A DNA stretch of 36,575 nucleotides from NCBI GenBank assembly GCA_025361425.1, contig JANYAH010000266.1, positions 1-36,575 on the forward strand, read 5' to 3'. The position numbers and the translations under genes are program-made. Shown one piece after another: positions 16,505 through 26,200 of the stretch. Position 1 is the stretch's first letter. Every line of letters starts with the position of its first letter. Source of the DNA: Candidatus Solibacter sp. Lineage in GTDB: Bacteria > Acidobacteriota > Terriglobia > Bryobacterales > Bryobacteraceae. The notes under the pieces were generated by a model. The model saw only the letters and a list, made by a program, of their open reading frames with translations, was not told the DNA's origin and did no database searches.

Positions 16505-18078
16505 TCATCCTAGGAATCGGCGGGCTACTCGGCGACGCCGCCGCCGCGGTACTCAAGGACGGCGAACTGGTTGCCGCGGTGGAGGAATCCAAGCTGGTCC
16601 GTCGCCGCACCCACTGGGGCGGCCTCGACGAAATGCCGGAGCACGCCATCGCTACCTGCCTCCAACTGGCGGGCGCGCAACCGGAGCAGGTGGATGCCGT
16701 GGCGGTGGTGCGTCCCGTTCCGGAAGCGGGCTTTCACCTCAAACTGCGGGCGCAGTTTCCCAACTCCCGCATCATCGTGGTGGAGCACCACACGGCGCAC
16801 GCGGCGTCCGCCTACTATCCCTCGCCCTTTCAAGAGGCCACAGTGCTGACCTTGGATCGCAGCGGCGATTTCCGCTGCGGATCGCGTTGGCAGGCGCGCG
16901 GCGCCCATCTCTCGCTGGAGCATGAGCAGTATTCTCCCGATTCCATCGGCGACTTGTACGGGCGGGTCTGCGAACTCCTCGACTTGGAGGCCAACGTCGA
17001 TGAGCATAAGGTCCAGTGGCGATCCGTCTCGGGAGACAGCCGCTACAAGAGTCTGTTCCTGGAGATTCTGAACGTCTCTGAAGCGGGTCCCCGGCTGGAC
17101 CGCGGCTTCTTCAGCACGGAGCGCTTGACCCACGGTGGTTTCGGCGCGCGATTCTTCGAACGCCTCGGCCTGCCCGATGGAGCCGCCCTCCCGGAGGCGC
17201 TACGCGCCGATGTGGCCGCCGGCCTGCAGCACGCCGTGGAAGACGCCGTGATCCTCATGGCCGGTAAAGGCGAGAACCTGTGCCTGGCGGGCGGACTCGG
17301 ATTGAATGCCCTGCTGGTCTCGGCGCTGGAGAATCGCTCCGGCTACAAGAACGTATTCGTGCAGCCCGTGGCGGGCAATGCCGGCACGGCCGTCGGCGCG
17401 GTATTGGAAGCCTGGCACGGCGTGTACGGGCGACAGCAGCGCGTCGCTATGAACACCTTAAGCCTCGGCCCCACCTTCACCGCCGCCGACATCAAGCAGG
17501 TGTTGGAAAACTGCAAGCTCCGCTTCCACTATCTGGTCACCACCGATGAAGTCGTCGAGAGCGCGGTGGCGCAACTCAACGACAACAAGATTGTCGCCTG
17601 GATGCAGGGCCGCATGGAGTTCGGTTCACGCGCACTCGGCAACCGCAGCATTCTGGCGTCGCCCCTCAACCCCTATTCCACCGAGAACCTCAACATCTTT
17701 ATCAAACATCGCGAGCCCTTCCGCAAGTTCGCGGCCTCGGTGCCGGCGGAGCTGTGCGCCGAGTATTTCGAAGTGGGCCCCAACGCGCGCTACCTGGCCA
17801 CCGTGGGACGCGTCAAGCCGGCCCATCGCGAGACGTTCGCCGCGGCAACCCTGGCCGGCGACTTGGTGCGCGTGCACACCGTCGATCGCGAGGAGAATCC
17901 GCTCTACTGGAAACTCCTGCACGCCGCCGGCAAGGCCACCGGACTGCCGGTGCTCTACAACACGTCGTTCAACCTCTTCGGCGAGCCCCTGGTCTGCACC
18001 CCGCGCGATGCCGTCCGCAGCTTCTACTCGTCGGGCATCGAAGCCATGTTCGTAGGCAATTTCTTCCTGCAAAAGTAA
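16501..18078 (+). CDS. Carbamoyltransferase of the NodU/CmcH/TobZ family
   Basis: Predicted length is 525 residues, typical for the family. The enzyme makes carbamoyl-AMP from carbamoyl phosphate and ATP and moves the carbamoyl to a hydroxyl. The N-terminal Kae1-like domain begins [21 protein letters not shown] and contains [15 protein letters not shown] (metal-binding His residues), LTLDRSGD and [23 protein letters not shown] and NAGTAVGA follow. The C-terminal YrdC-like domain has [38 protein letters not shown] and [20 protein letters not shown] replaces the more common GPRALG. ATG 16501 overlaps the glnS stop (ATGA) and starts exactly at the family N-terminus. No antibiotic or nodulation-factor genes are nearby, so the acceptor is unknown. 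Confidence 0.9.
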   Translation: MIILGIGGLLGDAAAAVLKDGELVAAVEESKLVRRRTHWGGLDEMPEHAIATCLQLAGAQPEQVDAVAVVRPVPEAGFHLKLRAQFPNSRIIVVEHHTAHAASAYYPSPFQEATVLTLDRSGDFRCGSRWQARGAHLSLEHEQYSPDSIGDLYGRVCELLDLEANVDEHKVQWRSVSGDSRYKSLFLEILNVSEAGPRLDRGFFSTERLTHGGFGARFFERLGLPDGAALPEALRADVAAGLQHAVEDAVILMAGKGENLCLAGGLGLNALLVSALENRSGYKNVFVQPVAGNAGTAVGAVLEAWHGVYGRQQRVAMNTLSLGPTFTAADIKQVLENCKLRFHYLVTTDEVVESAVAQLNDNKIVAWMQGRMEFGSRALGNRSILASPLNPYSTENLNIFIKHREPFRKFAASVPAELCAEYFEVGPNARYLATVGRVKPAHRETFAAATLAGDLVRVHTVDREENPLYWKLLHAAGKATGLPVLYNTSFNLFGEPLVCTPRDAVRSFYSSGIEAMFVGNFFLQK

Positions 18079-18099
18079 GACAGGCCTCTCAGCCTGTCT
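18078..18099. terminator. Bidirectional hairpin between convergent genes
   Basis: AGACAGGC (18078-18085) and GCCTGTCT (18092-18099) form a perfect 8-bp stem around CTCTCA. It directly follows the TAA of the carbamoyltransferase and precedes the S9 peptidase stop at 18107, as expected for a shared terminator. It also resembles the GACAG-type hairpins at 298-355, so it may be a dispersed repeat used as terminator. Confidence 0.55.
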
Positions 18100-18106
18100 C
18101 ACTTAC

Positions 18107-20146
18107 TTACTTAATATACTTGGCGTACCAAGCCAGGTACCGCTCGATGCGATCTTTCTGATAGCTGGGACGCGAGATCCCGTGAAACTGCGCGGGATAC
18201 ACCACTAACTGCGTCGGGATGCCGAGGCTGCGCAGCGCCTGATACATCTGCTCGCCCCCCACCAGCGGGACGTTGAAATCCTTCTCCCCGCCCAGAAACA
18301 GCGTGGGCGTCTTGATCTGGTCCGCGTGCAGGAACGGGTACGAAATGCGAATCCACGGATCCAGCCCGACCTTCCAGGGCGGACCGATCTCTTCGTCGTA
18401 CTGCATGATGTACTGGTCCACGCCGTAGAGCCCGAGAGGAAACGCCGTGCCCGCCCCGCTGGTCGCCGCTTTGAAGCGTTGATCTTTGGCGATGATGGCA
18501 TCCGTAAGAATGCCGCCGTAGCTCCAGCCGCCCACACCCAAACGGTCGGGATCGGCCAGGCCGATAGAGAGCACATGGTCGACGGCCGCCTGTAGATCGA
18601 GCACTTCCTTGTTGCCCCAATCGGCGGAAATCGCCGTCTGGTATTTTTCACCCCGACCCGAGCTGCCGCGATAGTTCACCGCCACCACCACATAACCGTT
18701 GGCGGCGAAAATCTGACGCTCGAAGTTGAACGCGTGCGCGTCCTGGCCGTTGGGTCCGCCATGAATGCGCAGCAGCGTGGGATATCGTTTGCCGGCCACA
18801 TAATCCGGCGGCTTGACGATCAGCCCGTGGACTTCGTTGCCGTCCTTGGCCCGGCAACTGAACTCTTCGGTGACGCCCAGATTGAATTCGGCGAGGACGC
18901 CGTCGTTGTGGTGCGTAAGCACGCGCAGTTCGCGATTCTCCAGGGCGTGGACCTCGGCGGACTTGCTGTCGTTGGCGGCGAGCACACTCAGTCGGCCATC
19001 TTTTCCCTGGTCCATGGAGGAGATCGCGATGGGCCCGCGGATGAGGCGCTGCACCTCGCCGCCGTCGGCGGGAATCCGCGCCGCGTATTCGGAGGCATCG
19101 TCACTCACCAGGAATATAATTCCCGCGCCATCCGGCGTGAAACGCGGTGCGGAGACGCCGCGATCGAGTTTATCGGTAAGAATTTTCGGCTCGCCGCCGG
19201 ACACCGCGACCACCGCCAGACGGTTCATGTTGTACGCGCCCAGCTTCGCCCCTGAACTCTGCAAGTACGTCAGCTTCGCGCCATCCGGACTCCACTCGGG
19301 GCGCCCGCGCGAGGCGGATCCGCGCACGCCGTCGTAGTGCGTGATCTCGCGCGGTGTGGCGCCCGCCCGCGCTTCCATCACGAAGACGTTCGTCGTGTTG
19401 TAGCGCTCGGCGTCTTTCCCCGAACGGCCCATGAACGCGATCCACTTGCCGTCGGCAGACCAGGAGGGGGTTGCCGCTTCGAGGCTGGCCTCGGTGAGGG
19501 CCTCGGCTTTCTTGCTCGCGACATCGAACAGATACAGTCGAGCGGCGGCCTGCGTCAGATAGCCCTGAATGTCCTGTTTAAACTTGTAGCGGTCGATCAC
19601 GATTGGCTTGGGCGCCTTGGCCGGCGCGCCCGCCGGCGCGGCTGCGGCCGGCCGATCGTCGTCGGAGGGGTCGTTGGGGTCGCGGTCCGCCATCACCAGC
19701 AGGAGCTGTCTCGCATCGGGCGACCAATCGTAGGACGTGAGGCGGCCCTTGACATCGGTGAACTGCTGCGCCTCTCCGCCGTTGCGATCCAGCAGCCAGA
19801 CCTGGTTGCCTTTGGCCTTCCCGGGACGGCTGGAAAGAAACGAAAGCCAACGCCCGTCGGGGCTCCAGCGCGGCGAGCTTTCATTCTCCGTGCTGCTGGT
19901 CATGCGCAGGTGCTGCTTGCCGTCCCAACTGGCGATCCAGACATCGGTATCGCTCTTATCGGCGGCGCCATCGACCGTGCTGACGGTGTAGGCCACCCAC
20001 TTTCCGTCGGGCGAGATCTGGGCATCCCGCACATCGTGGAAGCGGTGCATGTCTTCGAGCTTCAGCGCGCGGCGCGCGGGCTGGGAAAAAAGGAGAGATG
20101 CCGGGAGCAACACCGCGGCCACGCAAAGAGCCTTGTATCGAATCAT
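18107..20146 (-). CDS. Secreted S9-family serine peptidase (acylaminoacyl/dipeptidyl peptidase-like)
   Basis: Predicted length is 679 residues. A signal peptide (MIRYKALCVAAVLLPASLLFSQ) is followed by a beta-propeller with repeated SPDGKWVAY, SPDGRWLSF and SPDGAKLTY blades (about residues 30-410), then the alpha/beta-hydrolase domain. The catalytic triad is visible: S542 in GGWSYGG, D623 in GGEKDFNVP and H655 in QFHGISR. The oxyanion region RIHGGPNGQ is also present. It cleaves short peptides, removing N-terminal dipeptides or acylated residues, probably in the periplasm as a scavenging enzyme. No Shine-Dalgarno stands out; minus-strand TGTTAGACT (20165-20157) ends ten bases before the ATG, nearly the same context as gltX. 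Monocistronic by layout: it converges with the carbamoyltransferase and lies 33 bp after ybaK. Confidence 0.92.
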   Translation of the reverse strand: MIRYKALCVAAVLLPASLLFSQPARRALKLEDMHRFHDVRDAQISPDGKWVAYTVSTVDGAADKSDTDVWIASWDGKQHLRMTSSTENESSPRWSPDGRWLSFLSSRPGKAKGNQVWLLDRNGGEAQQFTDVKGRLTSYDWSPDARQLLLVMADRDPNDPSDDDRPAAAAPAGAPAKAPKPIVIDRYKFKQDIQGYLTQAAARLYLFDVASKKAEALTEASLEAATPSWSADGKWIAFMGRSGKDAERYNTTNVFVMEARAGATPREITHYDGVRGSASRGRPEWSPDGAKLTYLQSSGAKLGAYNMNRLAVVAVSGGEPKILTDKLDRGVSAPRFTPDGAGIIFLVSDDASEYAARIPADGGEVQRLIRGPIAISSMDQGKDGRLSVLAANDSKSAEVHALENRELRVLTHHNDGVLAEFNLGVTEEFSCRAKDGNEVHGLIVKPPDYVAGKRYPTLLRIHGGPNGQDAHAFNFERQIFAANGYVVVAVNYRGSSGRGEKYQTAISADWGNKEVLDLQAAVDHVLSIGLADPDRLGVGGWSYGGILTDAIIAKDQRFKAATSGAGTAFPLGLYGVDQYIMQYDEEIGPPWKVGLDPWIRISYPFLHADQIKTPTLFLGGEKDFNVPLVGGEQMYQALRSLGIPTQLVVYPAQFHGISRPSYQKDRIERYLAWYAKYIK

Positions 20147-20156
20147 GGAAACTTCG

Positions 20157-20165
20157 AGTCTAACA
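20157..20165 (-). promoter_or_regulatory. Putative extended -10 of the S9 peptidase gene
   Basis: Read on the minus strand, TGTTAGACT is TGn plus TAGACT, ten bases before the ATG at 20146. The surrounding string TTGTTAGACTCGAAGTTTCC closely resembles TTGTTATACTGGAATTTCC before gltX, supporting a shared promoter/start arrangement with a very short leader. Confidence 0.35.
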
Positions 20166-20179
20166 ACATTGGGAGGAAC

Positions 20180-20671
20180 TCAAGTCCGGGCAATCGGGCA
20201 GCGCTGCGCTTCCACCACGCGCGCCAAATCGTCCGGCGCGAGAATCAACTGGCACCCGCGGACACCGGCGCTCACCGAAATCTCATCCCACAGATCGGCC
20301 GTCTCCTCCAGGTACAGCGGATAAGGCTTCTTCACGCCCACCGGAGACACGCCGCCGCGAATGTAGCCCGTCAGACCGAGGACCTCTTTTACGGCGACCA
20401 GTTCCACCTTCTTGTTCCCGCTGGCCGCGGCCAGAGCTTTCAAATCTAGTTCCGCATTGGCCGGAATGCATGCCATCAACACGCCGGAGCGGTCGCCGCG
20501 CACCACCAGGGTCTTGAAGACCTGCTCGGGGGGCATGCCGATTTTCTCCGCCACGCTGGGCGCGCTCAGGTCGTTCTCATCCACCGCGTATTCGCGCAGT
20601 TGGTAGTGAATGCCCGCGGCATCCAGAATGCGCGCCGCGTTGGTCTTGACGGACGATTCCTTCCTGGCCAT
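20180..20671 (-). CDS. ybaK: YbaK/EbsC-type Cys-tRNA(Pro) deacylase
   Basis: A 163-residue single-domain editing enzyme that hydrolyses misacylated Cys-tRNA(Pro). ATG 20671 ([21 protein letters not shown]) matches the family N-terminus; the longer frame to 20995 is antisense-like reading through modC and is rejected. The YbaK fold is shown by [31 protein letters not shown] read in parts, [26 protein letters not shown], and KPYPLYLEE. The conserved [11 protein letters not shown] loop is the family signature. It starts five bases after the modC stop, so it is the last gene of the receptor-mod operon even though its job (translation quality control) is unrelated. Confidence is high for the family and moderate for the exact tRNA specificity. 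Confidence 0.92.
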   Translation of the reverse strand: MARKESSVKTNAARILDAAGIHYQLREYAVDENDLSAPSVAEKIGMPPEQVFKTLVVRGDRSGVLMACIPANAELDLKALAAASGNKKVELVAVKEVLGLTGYIRGGVSPVGVKKPYPLYLEETADLWDEISVSAGVRGCQLILAPDDLARVVEAQRCPIART

Positions 20672-20676
20672 CAACT

Positions 20677-21774
20677 TTATTGTAGGGCCGGACGCTCCGG
20701 TGGCACCACGGACGTGTGAACCGCCAGGTGGACCGACGTCGCTTTGACCACGGCGGACACGTGCTCGCCCTCGCGCAGCGCCAGTTCCCCGGCGGATTGC
20801 GCGGTGACCATCGCCACCAGCGGAAAACCGCAATCCAGTTCCACACGCGCCAGCGCGCCTTCCGGAATCACCGCGCGCACGCGTCCCGCCAGCCGGTTGC
20901 GCGCACTCGATAACTGATCCATCTCGCGCGTGAGCGCGACGTCCTCGGCGCGGATGCACGCGAAGACCGCCCCGGTCTCGCCGGAATCCACGCACTGTAT
21001 CCGCGCGCCGCCAACCTGCAAGCTGAGCAGCCCGGATTCGCGGCCCACAATTTCAGCCGCCAGCACGTTCTCTACGCCCACCGATTCCGCCACCTGGAGA
21101 TCGGCCGGCCGGCGGAACACCTCCTGTACGGGCCCGGTCTGGCGGATGCGCCCCTCCACCATCACCGCCATCCAATCGCCGAGCGCCACGGCCTCCATGC
21201 GGTCGTGCGTGACAACGATGCTGGGAACGCCACAGGCGAGCAGCATACGCCGCAGTTCGTGGCGCGTGCGAGAGCGGGTGGGCGCATCCAGCGCGGAGAG
21301 CGGTTCATCAAGCAGCAGCAGTTCGGGTTGAGCCGCCAGCGCGCGCGCCAGGGCAACGCGCTGTTGCTGCCCGCCGGAAATCGCGCGCGGCTTGCTGGCG
21401 GCAAGTTCCGCCAGGCCGAACGTGTCCAGCAGCTTGCGGGCGGTCTCGCGGGACGCGGCGTAGGCAACGTTCTCCGCCACCGTCAGATGCGGGAATAGCG
21501 CGTAGTCCTGAAACAAAAATCCGGCCCGGCGTTGCTGCGGTGGCAGATGAATGGCGCGCGCGGCATCGAACCACGGGCGCTGGCGAAATACGATGGATCC
21601 GGCATCGGGCCGCTCCAACCCGGCCAACATTCGCAGCAACGTGGTCTTGCCCGAGCCCGAGGGACCGAAGAGCACCGTGACCGGCGCCTGGCGGAGCGGA
21701 ATACGCAGGTCCGCCTCCACTTCGAAGGCCTTCGACAGCCGCTTGCGGCACTGGCAAATCAGTTGATCGGCCAT
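20677..21774 (-). CDS. modC: Molybdate ABC transporter ATP-binding protein
   Basis: A 365-residue ATPase that powers molybdate import through ModB. Walker A GPSGSGKT is at residues 37-44, the Q-loop Gln near 89, signature ISGGQQQRV at 132-140, Walker B LLLLDE at 152-157 and the switch His at 190. The C-terminal part (about 295-365, [20 protein letters not shown]...) is a TOBE/mop-type domain that binds oxyanion. ATG 21774 ([11 protein letters not shown]) overlaps the end of modB by 16 bases. The frame stays open upstream through modB to 22428, but that extension is the out-of-frame shadow of modB. The length and single mop-like domain fit ModC; sulfate or tungstate transporters are alternatives, made less likely by the ModA/ModB neighbours. 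Confidence 0.92.
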   Translation of the reverse strand: MADQLICQCRKRLSKAFEVEADLRIPLRQAPVTVLFGPSGSGKTTLLRMLAGLERPDAGSIVFRQRPWFDAARAIHLPPQQRRAGFLFQDYALFPHLTVAENVAYAASRETARKLLDTFGLAELAASKPRAISGGQQQRVALARALAAQPELLLLDEPLSALDAPTRSRTRHELRRMLLACGVPSIVVTHDRMEAVALGDWMAVMVEGRIRQTGPVQEVFRRPADLQVAESVGVENVLAAEIVGRESGLLSLQVGGARIQCVDSGETGAVFACIRAEDVALTREMDQLSSARNRLAGRVRAVIPEGALARVELDCGFPLVAMVTAQSAGELALREGEHVSAVVKATSVHLAVHTSVVPPERPALQ

Positions 21775-22433
21775 ACCGCCCAGATGCGCCGCTGCAACGC
21801 ATAGGTGAGTGCCAGCACCGTGAAGGAGACGCACAGGAGGAATAGCGAAGTGGCCGACGCCGCGGCGTAATTCAGCGCCTGCACGGAATCGTAGATGGAA
21901 ATTGAAACTGTGCGCGTGACGCCAGAGATGTTGCCGCCCACCATCAGCACCACCCCAAACTCGCCCAGCGTGTGGGCGAAGCTGAGGATGGCTCCGGTGG
22001 CGATGCCCGGCAATGAGAGCGGCACGATGACGCGGCGGAAGGTGGCGGCGCGCGACACGCCCAGACACCAGGAAGCCTCGAGGAGTTTGCGGTCCACGCC
22101 GGCAAATGCGGCGGCTACCGGTTGCACGGTAAACGGAAAGCTGTACAGCACGCTGGCCAGTAGAAGGCCCTGGAAGGAGAACGGCAGCATGCCGCCGGTG
22201 AGCTTCGCGTAGAGCGCGCCCAGCGGGCTGCGCGGACCCATGGCCAGCAGCAGGTAGAAACCGAGCACCGTCGGCGGCAGCACCAGGGGCAGCGCCACCA
22301 GCGCTTCCACCAGGAACTTCCATCGCCGTGGGGAAAACGTCAGCCAATAGGCGATAGGCAGACCGAGAGCCAACAGAATCGCCGTGGTGGAAACCGCCAG
22401 TCGTACGCTCAGCCAGATTGCCTGCCAATCCAT
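21759..22433 (-). CDS. modB: Molybdate ABC transporter permease
   Basis: A 224-residue inner-membrane channel with about five helices (AIWLSVRLAVSTTAILLAL, LVALPLVLPPTVLGFYLLLA and so on). PLVLPPTVLGFYLL near residue 50 and the cytoplasmic EAA loop EASWCLGVSRAATFRRVIVPLSLPGI, read in parts, are clear ModB signatures; the loop contacts ModC. SFAHTLGEFGVVLMVGGN is another ModB-type segment. Only one base separates its ATG from the modA stop (TGAtATG), and its end overlaps modC by 16 bases, so modABC is translationally coupled. Confidence 0.94.
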   Translation of the reverse strand: MDWQAIWLSVRLAVSTTAILLALGLPIAYWLTFSPRRWKFLVEALVALPLVLPPTVLGFYLLLAMGPRSPLGALYAKLTGGMLPFSFQGLLLASVLYSFPFTVQPVAAAFAGVDRKLLEASWCLGVSRAATFRRVIVPLSLPGIATGAILSFAHTLGEFGVVLMVGGNISGVTRTVSISIYDSVQALNYAAASATSLFLLCVSFTVLALTYALQRRIWAVWPIN

Positions 22434-22434
22434 A

Positions 22435-23208
22435 TCACTCTCCCGGTACGAAGAAACCGTACTGTTTTAAGATGCGCCGTCCCCCGGCGGAAAGCAGAAA
22501 CGCGCGGAAATTGCGAGCCGCCTTGGAATCGTTCAGTATGATGCCGCCCTGCTCCATGCGCGGATAGGCGTCCAGCGGAACTTCCCAGTAGCGCCCGCGA
22601 CCACGCAGGGGAGGGGCCAGCGCGAGAGACAGCGCGACAATGCCGGCGTCGGCGGCGCCGCTTTCCACAAACTGAAGCGCCTGCGCCACGTTCTCGCCCA
22701 GCACCAGTTTCACCTCCACGCTCTGGTACAGCCCCAGGCTGCGCAACGCGGCCTGCGCGGCGCGGCCGTATGGCGCATGTTGAGGGTTGGCGATGGCGAC
22801 GTGCTTCACCGAGGGCTGGCGCAGCGCCGTCGCCGGGTCGAGCCGAGAAGCCGCCCGCACCCACACCACCAGGCGGCCCATCGCGTAGGTGAATACCGAA
22901 TTCCCCGCCCCGGCGCCAGCGGCTGCCAGTTTGCGCGGGTACTCCACGTCGGCGGAGAGAAATACGTCGAAGGGCGCGCGATTGCCGATTTGCGCAAAGA
23001 AGTTGCCGGAGGAACCATAGGCAATCTGCAATTCGACGGCTGGGTCGACGGCGCGAAACTGCCGCGCGATTTCCGGCATCGCGAAATTCAAGTCCGCGGC
23101 GGCGGCGACAATTATTTTTTGCGAAGCCGGTCGCGGGGCGCATGCCGCGGAGAGAAGGGCAAGCACCAGCAACGTCCGGGTTGTGCCCCGACGCAGGCGC
23201 AACCTCAT
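22435..23208 (-). CDS. modA: Molybdate-binding periplasmic protein
   Basis: A 257-residue solute-binding protein delivering molybdate (or tungstate) to ModBC. The N-terminus MRLRLRRGTTRTLLVLALLSAACA is a signal peptide, possibly lipoprotein-type, with Cys after LSAA (Ser at -3 is unusual). The mature part starts KIIVAAAADLNFAMPEIARQF, the ModA pattern in which the oxyanion is bound by residues of the first loop. YGSSGNFFAQI, FDVFLSADVEYPRKL, and NPQHAPYGRAAQAAL are further family marks. ATG 23208 lies five bases after the stop of the TonB-dependent receptor, and an upstream in-frame extension to 23670 is receptor shadow. Sequence alone does not separate molybdate from tungstate. Confidence 0.93.
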   Translation of the reverse strand: MRLRLRRGTTRTLLVLALLSAACAPRPASQKIIVAAAADLNFAMPEIARQFRAVDPAVELQIAYGSSGNFFAQIGNRAPFDVFLSADVEYPRKLAAAGAGAGNSVFTYAMGRLVVWVRAASRLDPATALRQPSVKHVAIANPQHAPYGRAAQAALRSLGLYQSVEVKLVLGENVAQALQFVESGAADAGIVALSLALAPPLRGRGRYWEVPLDAYPRMEQGGIILNDSKAARNFRAFLLSAGGRRILKQYGFFVPGE

Positions 23209-23213
23209 GCCAC

Positions 23214-26200
23214 TCAAAACTTCACCCGCAGTGCAAGCTCGAAGACTCTGGGATCGCCGGCCTGCGTGATGCTGCCGAACGCCGGGGCGCCGAAACTGCC
23301 GTTCGGCTGGGCGAGCGGCGGCGTGTTGCTCACGTTGAAGGCCTCGGCGCGGACCTCGGCGCCCACGTGATCGCTTAGGCGAAACAGCTTGCCGACCATC
23401 AGGTCCGCGGACTGATATCCCGGCCCACGCACCGGGTTCCGCGAGGCATTTCCGATACTGAACTGACCGGCACCGGTGAAGGCCCCGGTATCGAAGTAGT
23501 GCGCGGTGGAGCGCTGCGACGCCGGCAGCTTTGGGTTTGCCACGAGGAACGGACGCTGGATGCCGAAGCCGAACGCGGCGTTGTAATTGGTGGCCTGCGT
23601 CACCGTCACCGGCATCCCCGATTGCGCCCTGACGATGCCGCCGATCTCCCACCCGCGCCCGAGTTGCCACACGAACCCCGTCGCCATCACGTGCGGGATG
23701 CTGCCAGCGGATTCATCTTTCTCCAAACGCCGATTGTAACTATTGGCCGCCTGGTAGTTCGCCACCGGCCCGGTCAACAACGCCGAGTTGAATACCGAGC
23801 CCGCGTCGTCGATCAGCTTGGAAACCGTATACGACGCGGTCCAGGTAAAGCCGTGCGCCAAGCGCCGCTCCAGGTGCGCCTGGAACGAATGGTATGTCGA
23901 GTTCCCCACGTTGTTGCGGTAGAGCGCTACGGTAGTGAATTCGGGAAAGCGGCGCAACAACTGCTGCCGCGCGACGTTTGGCGCCCCCAGGGAGGACGTC
24001 GCCGGAATCTGCCCGTAGTAAGGGTTGGTGACCGAATCAGTGAGTTGCGTGCCCATCGCCAGCAGTGGCACCGGCAGTTGATTGAGGTTGGTGTCCGGCA
24101 CGCCGAGCCGCGTCAACTTACTGCCCGCATAGCCCAGCGAAACGGCCCAGTTCGCGCCCATGGTTTTTTGCAAGGTGAGATTCCACTGCTGCGCGTATCC
24201 CGAGCCCTGATTCCGCTCGACGCCGAAGACGCCCTGCCCCAGGCCCGAATCGGGACCCGGCGGCGTTATCCGTACGGAAGGCCCCTGCGAGAGTTGGAAC
24301 GCCGGAGTAAGATTATCGAGCGAACTTTGCGTAGCCGTCTGAATGAACGGAAACATCGGCGCGGTGAACGGCGTGGTGATGCCCGACTGCTCGATCCATA
24401 CGAGTCCATAGCCCGCGCGGATGGTGAAGGTATCGCGGATGCTGTACGCAAGCGCGGCCCGCGGTCCGAAATTGTGCTTCTCCAGGTTGCGTGCGGTGTC
24501 GGGAAAATCGAGTTTGCGTGTGCCCAGGTTGAACACCGCCACCTGACGGTCGGCTTCCGTGGATGGGAAATTGAGCGTGTAGCGCAGGCCCAGATTGAGC
24601 GTCAGGCCAGCGGTGACGCGGAAATCGTCCTGCACGAAAGCTTCCGCGACAAGCGCGCGCGGACGCAGTGTGCGCTGCTGGGCGTCCAGCGAAAAATTCT
24701 GCACCGCGCCCAGCAGAAACGAGGCGAAACCGTTGCCGGTGAGTGCCGCGGTGAATTGGAAATCGCCAGTAGGGTTGGGCGGCTGGAGCGCGTCGAGACG
24801 CTGCCGTCGCAGATCGACGCCCAACTTCAAACTGTGCGCGCCGCGGGTGGACGCATAATTGTCGAGCAGTTGCGTGACGGAACTGGTGGCCGTGCCGTTC
24901 GATGCACCGGGCGGTCCGAGCTGTTGAAATCCAGCGACCTCAAACACGGGGAGCACGCCGGCAAATAAGCTGGCCGGGATATTGGGTATTCCGGTCAGCG
25001 ACTGCATGGGCTGAGCGGTATCCAGCGCGTTGACGCGAAAGCCGCGGCGGGTCCAGCCGAAGCGCAGTTGATTGACCGCCGCCGGCGACACCGTCCAGGT
25101 GTGCTCGGCGGTCACTCCATCGGCGCGGGTCAGGGTGTTGGCGTTGGTGGCTGTGGTTAGATTGCCGCTGCCATCGGGCAGGGGCGTCATGGGACGCGCA
25201 TCGTCGCGCAGGAAAGAATAGCGCCCAAAGAAGCGGTGCGCGGTCCAACGGCGATCCAGGCGGGCATCGAATTGATCGGCCCGGCCGGTGTCGGCGCCGC
25301 TGCGGGAATAGTTGTTGGCGGCGGCTTCGGCGCTGGTCGAAGTGAAGACGTTGGGCGCGGGATAGCGGCTCAGCAGGCGCACCGCGGCGGCATCGAAGCG
25401 CGCCGGCGGAATGGTGCGGTTTGGGAACGGAATGCGCGCCGCGCCGGTGGCCGGGTCCGTGATGGCGCTTGCCAACACCCCCTGCCGCTCAAGGCTGGTG
25501 GGCACGGTGCTGAAACGCGTCACGCCGGTGTCGAGGCGCGCGCCCTGGTAGTCCACGAAGAAGAAGGTGCGATTGCGCTTCAGCGGACCGCCCAACACCC
25601 CGCCATAGAGATTGCGCCGGAAGCGCGGCTTAGTACCGGCGGTGGCGAACAGGTTGCGGGCGTTCAGCGCCTCGTTGCGGAAGAACTCCAACAGCGTCCC
25701 GTGCCATTGGTTGCTCCCAGATTTGGTGGCGACCTGGATGACGCCGCCGTTCGAGCGTCCATACTCGGCGGAGTAGCTGTTGGTTTGCACGCGGAATTCG
25801 GCGATCGAATCCAGCACAGGGTAGTAAGCGACTTGCCCCGGTTCGGGTTGCAGCACGCTGACGCCATCGTAAAGGTACTCGCTGGTGCGCGGGCGGCTGC
25901 CGTTGATGCGCGGCAGAAACTGCCCCGGCGGCAGCATGACACCCGGCGCCAAAGCGATCAGCGGGATGAAGTTGCGGCCGTCCAGCGGGAGCGTGCCGGT
26001 GGAATGGCCGTCGATGGCGAATCCCAAGGCGCCGCTCGCGGTCTGCAGCATCGGAGCCGAGGCGGTCACGTCGACGGACTCATTCACATCGCCAAGTGTG
26101 AGGTTCAAGTCGGCGGCCACACGGTCCGCCACATGCAGTTCGATGCCGGTCCGTTGCAGCGTCCGGAAGCCGGCCTTGCGCACGGTCACGCTGTACGCTC

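Noticed and set aside
16505-18078. HypF or TsaD identity for the carbamoyltransferase
   Set aside because: No acylphosphatase or zinc-finger region as in HypF, and the combined Kae1-like/YrdC-like order with HREPFRKFA is that of NodU/TobZ.
20677-22428. A 583-codon minus-strand frame covering modC and most of modB
   Set aside because: The part above 21774 is modB read in the wrong frame; modC starts at 21774 and modB is a clear separate gene.
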